Assembly (NCBI GenBank): GCA_030248215.1
Contig: JASANG010001819.1
Location: forward strand, 1-64,000
Reading direction: 5' to 3'
Length of the DNA stretch: 64,000 nucleotides
From: Enoplolaimus lenunculus
Taxonomy: Eukaryota > Nematoda > Enoplea > Enoplida > Thoracostomopsidae
Part shown: positions 23,901-38,900 of the stretch, in pieces
Position numbering within the stretch: position 1 is the first letter of the stretch
Layout of the letters: every line of letters starts with the position of its first letter
Notes under the pieces: generated by a model
Databases searched by the model: none
Told to the model about the DNA's origin: nothing
What the model saw: the letters and a program-made list of their open reading frames with translations, nothing else
Translations under genes and position numbers: made by a program

Positions 23901-26900
23901 AAGCCAACAACGAATGTACAATTTTAAAACTGTCAACAGCCCAACGTTTTTCGTGTTTTGTTTTTAGGACAGGTTAACAGGAAAATTGTGGTGAAGTCAA
24001 ATTCAGCGCGTACACAGTTTTTAAATTATTCACTCGTTGATAACTCAAGCACTCGTACAAAACTGTAGCCAGTGGTCGGCCATCAAAAAAATATTTAGCA
24101 TCGGGGGTACTAGGGCCATATGGTCCGAGGCGAAGCCACGCAAAACTGGAAGTTCGCTTTGGCATTTGATGCAAAAATTGCGTTTGGTTTCTTGCTCGAT
24201 TTGCTTGCATCAAATCCTAAAGCGAACTTTCAGTTTTGCGTGGCTCCGCCTGGAACCATATGGCCATAGCACCCGCGGTAACATAACCACCACTAGAGTG
24301 ACTTTGCCCTCAATACAAGTTGAGCTTGCTTTTGTATTTACAATAGCGTTTTACCTGTGTATACAAAAATTTTGACCGGCGCATATATTTGCGATAAAAA
24401 GATCTACACGCGACCCACCCGTTTACCAGCGTCTGAAATGTGATACAATGACAAGCATTGACACTGCTTCGACGGTGTAACAATTACATAGCTAATTTAA
24501 ATTGAACAATAAGGTTTAATATTTAAAGCAGCATTTGAAACACGACTTACGTACCAACATGATCATGTTGAAAATTGTCAATCACCAGACGACATTTGCC
24601 TCCTGGAAGTGAATCAATTTGAACGCCACTTGTCGATTCGAGTTCTACGCCGTCTTTGAACCATGCAATTTGCGGTTCCGGTTTGCCACTCACAAAACAT
24701 TCGATCGAAAGCTCGTTTCCGGCCGGCATCCGGCGATCGTGAAGTGGAACGTTAAATATTGGAGCGAAATCGTCTTCGCCAGGTTTTCGTTTGTCTTTGG
24801 GTACTGAAAATAGCAGCTATGAATAAATCTGGTTTATTCAGGAATCAAAATGATACAAAATCAGGGCGTATGCAGGACGGGTTAAACGAATGATATATGC
24901 TACAGGAAAAATGTTCAGGGGAGACGAGAAAAAGACATTTTTATAGCGTTTAGAAACACTTAATGGATGTTTTTGATTTCATGTGATTCGATAAATATCA
25001 AGTATTCCCATATTTGTCAACATTTCGAATACTAAAGAATTCGCCGCTTTCAGAAACACTTAATAGATGTTTTTGATTTCATGTGTTTCGATAAATATCA
25101 AGTATTCCCATATTTGTCAACATTTCGAATACTAAAGAATTCGCCGCTTTCGACATTCAGAACCAACTGAAAATTTTTTGGCTCTTTTTAAAAAGTTGCA
25201 GGTCGCTGTAATAAAATTGAAATGCATCTCCTAAACCTTTTTTGACCACTGATCATTTTGATCTGGCTACACAAGCGTGGGTTCAAATTAACGCTAAAAT
25301 CTCACTCAAGTAAGATTAACAATAATGCAATGCATTTTCTACAATGCCATAACAGAGGCGCAACCAGAATCTCAGTTTGGAAGAGTATGATCTCTTACAA
25401 GAAATTTTTTTGACTTCTACGATCGAGAAGGTTACTGTAAAGCCATTTCAAGGGCTTTCATCTTGTCGCTTTAGGAATGTGATATGTGCCACCATTTTTC
25501 GCCTTAGTGTTCTCTGCTCAAGTTTTCGTACAAATATTATATGAATATATAAATAAAGACAACTGCATAGGAACAGTAAAAGTTGTGTCATGTTCCCATA
25601 TTGTCAAATCTGTATAATAGGTTTTCAAACTCACTGACTATTGCAGTTGTTGAATTCACAATAGATACAGTAGTAGAGCAAATCATATGCAAAAAATGTG
25701 CTGAATTTTGAGCCTTAGCATTCACTGGTTCGAAAGGTATAGGACTTGTCACCACCTGGTGATAGGTGTCGCACACATTTGAGAATACAGGCTATGATGA
25801 ACGTAACGTTTAATATTAAAACTGTAAACACTTACATTTCACTGTCAGTTCAGCTTCACAACAGTCAGATCCGCATGCATTTTCAGCGACAACTTTGTAC
25901 AGACCGGCATCGGTATCTTTGTTCGCATTGTTTATTGTCAATCGCCATCGATTGTCACCCATATCTTCGATATTTACGCGTTCTGTACTTGTTAACTGTT
26001 TGCCATCTTTGAACCTAAAATCATCAAAAATAAAAAATATTTATCGTGAATTTAATGTATGAGAAAAAGATAAAATGAAAAGCGTTCCGTGTTTACTTCT
26101 AATTACAAAAAAATATACACTTCTTTGTTCATAGTTGATCATTTTTGATAAGCTCTGTACGGTATTCATTTCGCTATCTTGGGTATATAAATTATTTGCA
26201 AGAATGCAATTATGCCTTATTATTATTCCAACAAGCTGATAGTATTCCAGCTGAAGGTTGTGTGGAACCAAAAGTGTATGATAAAAAAATATGCAAGTCT
26301 TGTGTTCCGCATTTTACAAAATGTACTACCGAGTGTTGTGTTTTTGGCCCATTCTGCTATTTAGATGGGGTCGAACCGGCATTTGCAAGCGATTACGCCC
26401 AGCGATCGCGAGCAGAGCAGCGGTTTGAAGCGTAATCGAGATTTCACACAGTTCTGTCTGTAACTAAACTTTAATGAGTTTTACCATATCAACTTTGGTG
26501 CTGGTTTGCCACGAACTTTCACATCAAACGTTGCTGTGCGACCTTCAACAGCGGCTGTATTGTTAAGCGGAATAATAAATTTCGGCGGAAATTCTTCTTC
26601 TGCCTTTCTTGCTGAAAATACTCTTTTCAGATTTAAATCTTAATTTGGCTTTTATTAATCAATTGAACGAAGTTACACTGCAAAAATCCATAAGTCAAAA
26701 ATTCAATTTCAACGGAAATTCTTCTTGTGCCTTTCTTGCTGAAAACATTCTTTTCAGTTTTAAATCTTAATTTGGCTTTTATTAATCAAATAAGTCAAAA
26801 ATTTGAAGAATATCGCTTTAATCGGTCTACTCTTGAACTTCAAATATTTGTTCGAAATTGGTTTAGGCGCCGTCCAGTTCAGCGCCGCAATTTGCGTATG

Positions 26901-29900
26901 TTATGTTACCTGGTCAATATTAATTATTGCGCTACAACTTAGACTAATGACTGAAAACATTTTTTTCTAGACAGATATACGAAAATTAAATTTTCAGTCA
27001 ATCATAATTAAATCCTTACGTTCAACGTCAACCGCCGCTGTAGTCGATTTTTCTTCGTTTGCGTTCCGCGCAACACACCGGTACGAACCGGTATCTTTTT
27101 TCTTCGCTCCTTTGATGATCAACCGGGCGCTGATACCGCCTTCAGACAACGTCCCGGACTCGAAACTGATTCGGTCACTTGCTTTCAGTGGTTTATCGTC
27201 TTTGAACCTGCAGTATTCAAAAGCCTACGACGACCGGTCGCCAGAGTATTGGGTTGGAGTAGGTCCAGTGGCTCCGTTTAGCCAATCAAATTATATGTGA
27301 CTCTTGTTTACGAAACCTAGGGGATGCAGGTGCAGTTCCTTGCACACATATATTACCCACGCCCTTATGGCGGACATAATTTAACCTTCAAAGATACTGA
27401 GAAATTTCAGCGAAACACCAGACACGCAATCGAAATTTAAGCTCGAGACTAATACGTCATTAAACTATTCTTGACGGTACCAGAAACTTTTTATGATATA
27501 CTAATCAAAACCAGGGGCATACCGAGATGCACATCAGGAGAACCGAAGCATACCCTTAAATTCAAACTCATCTCTAAACAGATCTCTAAAAATCTTTGGA
27601 CACAAATCCCACAGCGCAGATGGGTTCACCCTAAGTGGCTACACTTTACTTACCACAGTATTTCAGGGATTGGCGCTCCGATCACTTTGACGTCCAGTCT
27701 GAGTTCGTCATCTGCAGTAACAGACGCGTTACGAAGCGGTTTGATGAATTCCAAAGGTGCCGTCAATTCACCGCCGGTGTCATCAGTTTTCACTGAAACA
27801 AAATATGCCAAAAAATTGCAAAGTTTAATAAATGACCCGAAAAATAACGATCTGAAAAAACTTTGTCAACCGAGGAAATTTATCAAATTAAATGCTTAAT
27901 TTAAGTCAGTCTGCAAACCAAATTACGATGGCGCTATACTTTCTGACTAGTGTAGTGCCTCTCGACGACCCGTTGTTCAGTGCGTCCGGCATAAGATACT
28001 CATTGTATACAAATTGCTGCGCGATACCAGGTAGAACAGCGCAACAAGTATTGTGCCAAGCTGGGCAAATTTCCAGTATCGATGTTGTAAATCCTTCGAA
28101 GCGGGACACAGCAGGTGGAAATATTTCAGTCGAGGTAAAATACTTAAATATTAGTTGTCTGGTTATATTTTGATCACTATCTGTTTTCTACCCTACGAAA
28201 ACTCCAAGCATCAATATAGGATAATATTTGCCGTTAGACACAATAAGCGCAAAAATTTCGCTCGATAATACACTGTAGAAATATCCGTTTTCTGTTTATG
28301 TCATTTTCATGACTGTCGGGTTTTGTTTCCGGCATTTTTCCTATCTGTTTACACCCTGGTGAACATCTACCTTCAACTTTCAACTGGCAAACGGTTCGAT
28401 CATTTCCGTGAACATTTGAAATCAAACACGTATATTTGCCAGCGTCATCCGCTGATGCGCCGTTAATTTCTAACTTTGTCGATGAAGTACCGGAACTGTC
28501 GGAAGCTTTGTCGGTTTTGATCGTGTATTGGTCACCGGAAGTAATTTCAACATCGTTTTTGAGCCTAAATTACAAAATTCCGTCTGTTAATTTTTAAATT
28601 CAAAAATTTCTCTCACAATTTTAAGATGTTTTTCAACAGGAAATTAACAGTCATACTTAACTCGCCAAAAACAGAAGTTTCGGGTTTGGGTTTTATATAT
28701 CAAACAATTGTATAGCAAACAGTATACTGAGTTGCGCTATGTTAGAGACCAAACTAGAAAAACCAACTTATTTTTTAAGCAAGAATTAAATGAAAATAAT
28801 GTCATCGTTTATAATTGTATCCTTCAAAAATGAATAAATCGTAAGCATAAAATTCATTTGAACAGAATTTGTTAATAACACACATAAGAGTAAGAAACTT
28901 CGGCCTATGTTAAGATCAGGGGCGGAACATTTTTCTGTGGGACGCAATTGAGTAAGCTTAAGCTTTAGGCTATTTTTTTGGTTTTGACTCAGGCTAAGGC
29001 TTAGGCTTAGGAATATACTTTTATATTACTGCAACAGCCCTGTTCTATATATTATTGACCGAAACGTCCAAGATGTCATGGGGGTATCGGGCATATATAA
29101 TATTCTAGATGTGGCAAAATAATTTCAGCGGTCAAAATTTTTAATTGGGATGAGGCCCTTAGTACGGTTTTCAGTTTTACATGACACTAGATACGAACAA
29201 ATTTATCACCTACCATGCAACATCTGAGGACTGAAATCCAACAGATCTGAGCGTAAATTACAAGTGGGACTAAAACTTTTTGAAGATTAGGCAGCAATTG
29301 TTTCGTGAAACCTTAAACGTCACGGACTGTCTTGGCTGCGCACGTCCGTATTCGAATTAAAATTAGCAGCCTACCATGCAATTTCTGGGAACGGATCTCC
29401 AACAAATGAACACTTGATCGCAACAGCTTCGTCTTGTGGAATGGTGCGGTCTCGAAGCGGAAGTGTAAATTTGGCGGATACACCAGGACTTGCAGGTTCT
29501 GGTTCGGGTTCTTTGACTAAAAATATACAAACGGTAAATAAACTGTGAAATATTCGCAATGGCAACGTTACTCAAATCGTGGCAATTGTAGCGGGTCCAC
29601 CGCTACAGAGGGCAAAAGAAATCGCCTCCCCTAATAAGAACAACTTCGCCCCGGGCGAAAGGGTTGTCTAAAGTATTATAACATTCTGGGTTCGACAATT
29701 TTTTTGCTACCACAAATAATCTTCTTGGCCCCTCTACACTGCAAAATGGTGAGCCAAATTGAGACACTCCGAAATAGGCTGTACCGGATTACACAAGCTG
29801 AGTCAAATTCGACTCTGCGAGATTCAAAATCGATTCACTGAGTCGCACGTTTGACTCTAGCGGAGTCGAATTTGATTCATTTTGTGTAGTTGCGCAGATC

Positions 29901-32900
29901 CTATTTCGGAGAGAGTTAATTTGACTCATCATTTTTTGCAGTGTAGTAAGAATTCCCGATTGCAGTACTGCGTTCCAGCTGCATTAATATAGATATTCCG
30001 CAAATTTCGGTTCTAGTGTTTTTCACATCCGGTTACTGGTCCAAACCGATGCGTTTAGAAGCAAGCAACGTACGTTTAACTGTAAACTCGGCTTCAACAC
30101 TGTTTCCGCCGTGTTCGTTGCTCGCTTCGACTTTATATTTGCCCGCATCATCTGCGGCAGCCTGTGGAATCGTGAGTCGCCAAGTTGCGTCGTCAATTTT
30201 CTCGATAGTCACTTTTCGACTACTTTTCAGCAATTTACCATTTTTGTACCTAAAAATATAAAGCGGTAGCCAGCTCGACCTTGTGAAGGGGTACAAAATT
30301 GGTTTAGAAGGGTCAGTGCCGTGCTTATAGGGTGGGAAGGCCCTCCAAAGTTAATGCGAAGCTGCCCCCCCAAAGTAAAAGTGAAGTGACCCTTAAGGCA
30401 ATAACTCCGCCCCCATACCCTAGTAATTTTGAAATCCTACATACGATACAGACCAATTTAAAAAGGACTGTTTTTTGGTTTCGAAAGTATAAAAATACTT
30501 AATAATAAATCCAGAAGCATTGCAAAACATGCAACGTACCATTTGACGTCTTTAGGTTTGCCTGCAATTTCGACTTCCATTATTGCTTTTTCAGATTCGG
30601 GCACCGTTTGATCGACAAGGCCACGAACGAACGAAGGCGGCTCACCTTTGACTTCGGGTGCAGGCTCTAAAACGGTTCAATATATAAGCACAGATTCTCA
30701 AATGCTTATAGCACCCATCTTTAGTTAGCGATTAATTTTCAAACTGACAAACTTTTCAAATAGCGTATATCAAAAATTTATAGAAAAGTCCAGCAGATAA
30801 AATGCAAAAGATATGATGAGATTCGAACCTCACCATTCACTGTTTTGAAAGTTACAAGAATAATGAGCAACTGTTGATAGGTGTTACACACATTTGATAA
30901 TACGGCCATAAATCCATAGAGCGCTTAGGTTCGTTACACCCATTCATCAGTTTTTCATTCAAGCCATCATTTGAAGGTTTTTCTATTACTCTCGACATTT
31001 TCTTGTTTTGATTTGGTTTCGAATTGAGTTTTATTAAGTAATGATTCAAAACTGAGAGTGGAACATTGCAGCCAATGAGCGTCAATGGCTGAGTTTCAGA
31101 AATTTTACTTAAGTATTTACTTCAGTTATATTTAAGTAATTATTAAAGTCACTGATTTAAATAAATACTTAAAATTTCCAAGCAAAAACAAATAAACGTC
31201 AAATATCAGTCATCATCATAACAAGAAAGTTACAGTGTTGCTTTATATTAAGGAGGTACCATGAATCTATAATTTCAGTTAAGCCAAGCTTAGTATGCCT
31301 GTTAATCTGTAATATTCCAAGTTTTGTAAGCTACTTAAGAATTTACTTAACTTAAGTACGCATAACGACAAAATGGTTAAGTAGTTACTTAGCACGTACT
31401 TAAATACTACGTACTTCAGTAGGGTTTCAGCAACCCAGCCGATGTCTGATAAACGACTAACCTACATCAAGATACATTGAAAACAAAAAATTTTGATACA
31501 CTTAATCGTGTCAAAAATAAAAAACGCTTCTAACATTTTGAAAAAAAAGCGTTTATATTGATAAGATAATAGCGGCTTTGATGAACACGAAAATCGTTTA
31601 CTTAATAACGTTTCGCTACGCTAAACGCAATTCATTTTAGAGTTTCTCCATTGGCTCCATTTATATAAAAGGATTTTGAAATTTGCTACTTAAAACGCGG
31701 CGAACAGCGATTAAAATAGCGTTTTATTTCTGACAAGATTGCTTAAACGCTTTACCTTCAACAGTCAATTTGCAATCAGTGTTAACTTCTCCGTAATCGT
31801 TGGTCACCATCACCTTGTAGTGTGCAGCGTGTGCAGTTGCAGTAACGTCTGTCAGAGTCAGCCTTGATGTACTTGAATTGGTTTCAATTTTCATCTTTGA
31901 ATTTGATTTAATTTCGTTACCGTCCTTGAACCATTTCACTGTTCGCACATTACCGACGAACTCAATTTCGAACGCCAGTTTGGCGACTGGTTGAGTTGAA
32001 CGATCTGTGAGCGGACGGGTGATTTCGGGTGGTGAACCTAATGTTTAACAAACGAAACTGTTATAGTGCCGTTCACACGCGTAAGTTTTTGCAACGACAG
32101 CTCGCAGTCACAATTTGTAAGTGTAAGTTTTTGCAGTCAAAATTTGCAACTGCAATTTGTACTTGCAAATTTTTGCACCGAGAACTTGCAATTGCAACTT
32201 GCAAGTGAAAGGTTTGTAATGTTTTCGAACAGAATGCAGTAGCAAGTTTTAACTGCAAATTCTCCTTGCAAAAAATTGCGCGTGCAAATTGGAGTTGCGA
32301 GGGGTCTTGTAACTTGCTCATGTGAATGAGGCTTTAGTTGAACTATTTATAATGCTGGTGCTATAGTTTTTGAGTATTTTAAACGCGACCGGTGCCGTCC
32401 AGAAACTCACGTTGTTTGCCGCATTATACCGCATAACAATTTGTGAACAAAAGTTATTGATTAGCAACGAGATAGCATTTCCGTTCGAGCACACAAACTC
32501 ATTACAACTAGAATTCAACATGTTGTTCTACAGATTTTAAAAGTGTCTTTCTCGTTTCTTCAGAAATTTCGAAAAGGATATATCAACCTAACCTCTTTGC
32601 GTGCGCTCCTGCTATAAGCCTGCAAACTAGAGGAATTTACACGTTGAAAAATTCATTCAAATTTCGAGTCGGTTGGTTTGTATTGAGTGATAATTGATCA
32701 GCAAATTTTCGATAACTCGCTTATTGGAAGAAGACATTAAAGTACGAACATCGGCTGTCATACAGGTGTTCCCTGCAGTTAATGTTAAAGCTTAGGCTCA
32801 GATTTAGGCTCAGATTTAGACAAAGGTTTAGGCTTAAGCTTAGTTAAATATTTATCAAAGATTGAGTGAGATCTTGACCTTAACCCAAAACCTGCGGGAG

Positions 32901-35900
32901 GATGAAGTGTACAACAGGTTGAACCTTTTATAGTCAGTTGAGCACTCGACTCCACTGGTTCTTGGCTGGCATCCGCGGGCACCAATTTAACGGTGAACGA
33001 CGCTGTGTCGTCTTTTTGAGCAGAACCAATCACCAAACGGTGAGTTCGATCATCGAGTGATTCGATTTTAAACCGTTTATCAGTTTTGCTAATTTCAACG
33101 CCGTTTTTGTACCTGAAATTGAATAAATGCAATGTTGGTTTGTCAGCGAATTTTGCGGACGGCAACAATGAATTGGTTGAATTGATTATTTCGTTTCCTC
33201 AACAAAAGTTCCACACACAAAATGACAAGGCTAAAAAATTTTTCTAAAGCTTATGCTCAAATTTAGCTATAAGCTTTAGCGTTTTGGCTTAGTGTTAGAG
33301 AAATCAGCTGTAATGTGTGGGTAACGCTTGTCTTGTGCAAAATTGCCACTAGTGTGGGGCAGCGTCTGTTAGTAGCTATATATCCTTGCACACAGTCTTA
33401 GTGGTTACTTGACAAGCGTGTTTCTAAGTATAATAACAAAGCTAACATAGTTACCACTCAGCTATGCTGTCATATAACATTTGGCTGATTGCATTACCAA
33501 TTCCGATGCCTAAGATTTGTGCTTTACTAGCCGAGCGCCGCTGGACGCCGCCGCGGGCCCTGGCCTATAGTTTTGCTAACTACGCATAGCGGTACGGGGC
33601 GGCGTGCGGCGGCATGCCACTCTGTCCGGCACAGTAAAATATAGCGCAACCCTAACCCTACACCTGACTTTAAACTATGATACATGCACAAATAGGTCGT
33701 TTATAGACACAACCTGCATTTTAGACGCAGAGCAATTTTTTAGACAAGAGCGTGCAACTGCTGGGGTTCTACATAATACAAAGTGTACCATGGCGCGTTG
33801 TGCCCTATCCCCTTCGATTTATTAGTGTAATGTACCCACCTAAATAAGGGAAGGGTAGTCCAAAAACGCAACGTGCGCTGGGTATATTTTTTCTGCACTG
33901 AATCTGCTCAGTTGCACACACTCTTGTCATAGCCTAAGCATCAACTCTTGGGTCAACCAACTAGCGATAGATAGTATACGCATTTGAGAATACCTAACCA
34001 GCTTTGATTTACCATTTAACTTGTTTTGGTTTGCCGTCAGCTTCAATCTCCATCACAACTTTATCTCCATCAGAAGCGCTTTGATCGGTTAATCCTTTGA
34101 CAATTGCCAACGGTGGAGGTGCTGCAGGTTCTTTTTTAGGTTCTAAAAATATAAAAGTTATCTGATTTTGAGTGTAGGGGTGTGGTCCTGCAGTTTAAAT
34201 ATTTTAGATGCCTGATGCAGGCGACACGAAGCGGATAATGCTACCGATGCAATGTTTATAGAGCATCTTAAAAAAGCCAGCAATTATAAACTTAAAGTAA
34301 ACGTGAGTCCTTCAAATTATGCTTTAATATTTAAATCGGAAGACGTGTATATTTGTCAATACGCGTTTTCTCTCGACATTATTTTGTATCTTCATCTCAG
34401 ATATAATTTAATGCTGAAGAATTCAACATTGGAGTTCTTGAGCAAAACGTCTTTTACCATTATCGCTCAGAGTACAAGAGCTTGGCACTCTACCACAAGG
34501 GGGCGCTTACATTTTGTGAAAGATTTGTACTGCGTCCAAAACGAGTAAGAATGGTTAAACACTTAGCATACGTATTGCGCGACAGGTTTATGCAGGAATA
34601 ACTTAAAAACTTTTAAGTCTATACTTGCATAAAGGCCAATGTAAAGAACATTTCCTGTAACAGTGATATAAGCATATTTATAAGCCTAATCGTGCTTACA
34701 CCTAAGCCTAATTGTAAGCCTTAGCAAAAAATAGTCTAAAGCTTAAGTGTACTCTATTGCAGTTTCCTAGGTTGCGCCCCTAACATCTACATGGGTCTTT
34801 ATAGCTAAAAAAATCACTTTTAGCCTATGGTTGCTTATTCCTTTATTTTAAAAAACTATTTTTCGTGCATATTGTACCATGTTTTTTTCATTTTAAATTT
34901 ACCTTCGATGATAAGTTTGCCACTGCATTCAGCTTCACCGTAATCGTTCACTGCTTTGACGCTATAATTACCAGCATCTTCCGTAGTTGAACTTGTGATT
35001 GTAAGCCGATAAGTTGAATCGTCCGCTTGTTCGATTGAGATTCGTGTATCAGCATTAATCTCTTTGCCGTTTTTGTACCATTTGACCTAAAATTGCAAAC
35101 GATGCACAAAAGTGTACAATTTTAAATTTTTTTTTGTGATTCGATATTCGGGTCTGTCAGAACTGCACGGTTGGGACGACCCCTTTTCTCGGAAGTACTG
35201 CGAATATACACGGTTTTTCGGCTTGAAACATATGGCCACGCCGGGTATCCGACCTCGGACCTCTCGCTCGCAAGTGAAGCGCGCTACCCATTACACCACG
35301 CGTCCGATATCATAATTTTTTCTGGTGCTATATATGTCTGCACGCGTATGTATGTGTCTTAACATTACACACTCTGCACATACACAAGCTACATCGCGTA
35401 TACCCACATGTTCATGCTTTCATATGTGTGCATCGCCAGTTAACAGTAACTTAAATGACTTTAATACCAAGAGTGCATGATACAAGAGTATGTCAATTTT
35501 AGGGTTCCGCATGGTGCAATATATACCACCGGGCGTTGCGTTTTTGGCCGACCCCATTATTTACGGTTTGGGGAAGTTGATGTTTGAAACGTAGAATTCG
35601 CATGCTTTTTAAAAGTGCAAGTGAAACTGAAAAAATCGTCAAACTTGACCCACCATGTTAAACAAGGGGTGTAGGCAGAAAACGTAATGTGCGCTGCTAA
35701 AACAATTGCCAACCGTTGATTATACCATTTTTAACACAGTCAGGATTTAATTTCGGAAGGGTACGACCTGATTTAAACCTTTCTTTGAATGCGAGTGTAG
35801 CGAGCAAAAGTAAAATTTTTTACCATCTTTGACGCATGTGAAATAGTTTTCTTCCGCTCTCGTCAGAGATAGAGGATATATCACTAATATTTACCATTGT

Positions 35901-38900
35901 AGTCATGCATGAAACAAACCAATTTCGGTTCTACAAACCTGTTACCTGTTTTGGCTTTCCTTCTACTTCAACTTCAAGCGACACTTTAGCTCCAGCGGGT
36001 TTCGTTTTATCGGCGAGTGGCTTTCTGAACTTTGGTGCGTCACCTAAACAAATAAAAACAAATTAAACGATTTTAAAACACAAAATAGTTTCAATTTCGA
36101 CTTGCACGACCGTTCAAATTGTGAAATATTTACACCTGCAATTAGCCTAATGACTATTCCTAGCGTTCAAAAACGAAATTATTATAATTTTAATTTGAAG
36201 TTTGAATTTTTTATTTTGTTACATTTGGAAGGGGTTAATAAATTTGCGATTTTTTTGTGTGTCCATCTTAAGCTTGTCTCGGAAGAAATAATCTTGCAGA
36301 TGTAATATTTCACTCAATGAACGATAGCAAGAACCTTTGATGTCGCCGCCGTATAAGTGTGCATTTGAACGGCTTTCTCATGCTCACCAGTTACTGTTAA
36401 TTTAGCTGCCGAATCAGCAGACCCGCTTTCGTTCGTCGCCGTGACTTTGTACTGTCCTGCGTTTTCACCGCTGGCATTAAGCACCGTAAGCTGGTACGTT
36501 GTATCATCAACCGCTTCGATTTTGACATTTTTAGACGTTTTGAGTTCTTTGCCATCTTTGTACCTGAAATTAAAAATATTTTAAAATGTTCCAGTTTTAG
36601 TCTGGTAAAATTCAACTGAAAAACAAGCGAAAAATACTTGAATGACTTGAATATTCAATTGAGTAACCAATTAATTCGTTTAATTGATCTCGGACCGCTG
36701 GCTACAGTCTCATATATAGCGTCTTTAATGGTAATTCGATTAAAACGTCACATTTTACCAAGAAACTTTGTCAGGTTTCGACGATAGTTCAATTTCAAAT
36801 ACTGCCTGAAGACCATCTGCAACTTTTTGATCTTTCAATCCTTTGATAAACATTGGAGCTGCGGGTTTGACATCTGCAAAATTGTGATGCTTTTAAAGTT
36901 TAAGTTTTACATAACAATAATAAGGAAAGGTACGTAACTTGTACAATTATTTATTACTAATAAATCTCGAGTTAGTGTTTTTTGCGAGCAAGGAATTTTT
37001 TACCTCTAAAATCTAGCATGCAATTGCAAAGCGTGCAAATGCGCTTTTTTTCTGTTTGCATCTCGATAATTTGGGCGTTGATGCTGTCTTAGCACCTTAA
37101 AATTGCAAGTTCAAACAATTTGTTGTTCTCTCTTATATTGCAACTGCATGTTCTCACTGCAAAAAACTTGCACTTGTGAATAGGGCTTAAATGCAACAGA
37201 TTCGTACCAAGTTTAGCTTCAGAACTAACACAACTGACAGAATTGGACACTTCAAGCTTGTACGAAGCTGCGTCGTCAGCGACTGCTGAACCAATCACAA
37301 GGCAAAATTTTCCATCGTCACGTTGTTCTTGAAATTTGTAGTGTTCGGATTCGTTAATTTCTACGCCGTTTTTATACCTGAAACAAACAAAACAATTTGG
37401 GCACAATAAGAAAAAATATAAATGCGTTTGTCTATGTCTGGCCCGGGCGCAAACCCAAAATTTTGTATGAAAATTAAGTACTAAAATGTAACACTGGATA
37501 CTAAGCTATTAAATATCTTGGCTCAAATAATCGTAGAAAACCAGTCTCGCTGTTTTTTTCAGTTTTAGGTTCATCTGAACATTCAGCGCTTAGCCCAGGG
37601 GTTCCTTGTATAATTTTCTCACAATTTTTAAATTTTACAATAACTTAGGATAAGGATTAAGATTAGGATTAGGCTTAGGTTTAAGCTTGTGTGTTAACAG
37701 TGTAAATGTCCTGCCTTTTAATAAAAAGCGATACACACTGACCATTTGACGTATCTTGGTTGTCCTTCAATCACTGCCGATAAAATGACGTCATCGTTTT
37801 CACAACATTTTTGATCTTGAAGCCCACGACGAATCGTCAACGAAGCTTCCGCTGGCTCTGCTTCCATTGCTTCTGAAAACATTCAAAAAAATTTTTACTA
37901 CAGATTCATATATCACACTACATTCACATACTCATGTCAAAGTAATAAAATTGTACCAGGTTTGAAATATTAAAAAGGTGGTGTAATATGTCTGCCACTG
38001 GCAGAACTAAAGGGGACCAACCAAGGCTTTCCCCCCAAACAGGTCCCACTGCCAAAGTTTTTCATTACGATTTAGTTCTAAAATGGCGTTTGGTTTCTCG
38101 CTCGCGAGTTTTTCCACTATCGCGCGGCCCCTTTTAGAAACAATTGGATTCGTCATTGTTGTCTCCCCATCAATTTCAAGGCATCCGGGGTGTATGGCTT
38201 CTTCCTGACCAATTGCGGAACATCTGAATGTGTCATTAAAATATGCAAAAAATGTGAAGAAAATTGAAAAGAAGAGTTAGAAATAACCTGGAAATCTAAT
38301 ACCAAAAATAGTAGTGAACTAAAAGCCGCATCGCCTGAATTTTAGACGCAATGGGGTTACTGTATTTTTACCGATGAAACAGTTCCTAAATTCACCTAGG
38401 CACAATCACAAATGGTGGTTTGACCAATAGCCATAAATAGTGGTTTGACCAATAACCACAAAAATGGTGGTTTGACCAATAGCCATAAATAGTGGTTTGA
38501 CCAATAACCACAAAAATGGATCACAAATGGTGGTTTGACCAATAGCCATAAATAGTGGTTTGACCAATAATCACAAAAATGGTGGTTTGACCAATAGCCA
38601 TAAATAGTGGTTTGACCAATAACCACAAAAATGGTGGTTTGACCAATAACCACAAAAATGGTGGTTTGACCAATAGCCATAAATAGTGGTTTGACCAATA
38701 ACCACAAAAATGGTGGTTTGTCCAATAGCCATAAATAGTGGTTTGACCAATAACCACAAAAATGGTGGTTTGACCAATAACCACAAAAAATGGTGGTTTG
38801 ACCAATAACCACAAAAATGGTGGTTTGACCAATAACCACAATTGGTGGTTTGACCAATAACCACAAAAATGGTGGTTTGACCAATAACCACAATTGGTGG

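Noticed and set aside
26145-26435. Cys-rich plus-strand open frame
   Set aside because: It overlaps a diverged C-family repeat (CAAGTCTTGTGTTCCGC, TTGTGTTTTTGGCCC) and has no splice or start context to support a gene.
27471-27899. 142-codon plus-strand open frame
   Set aside because: It lies antisense to the W22 exon (27654..27792), which has the proper borders and Ig motifs on the minus strand.
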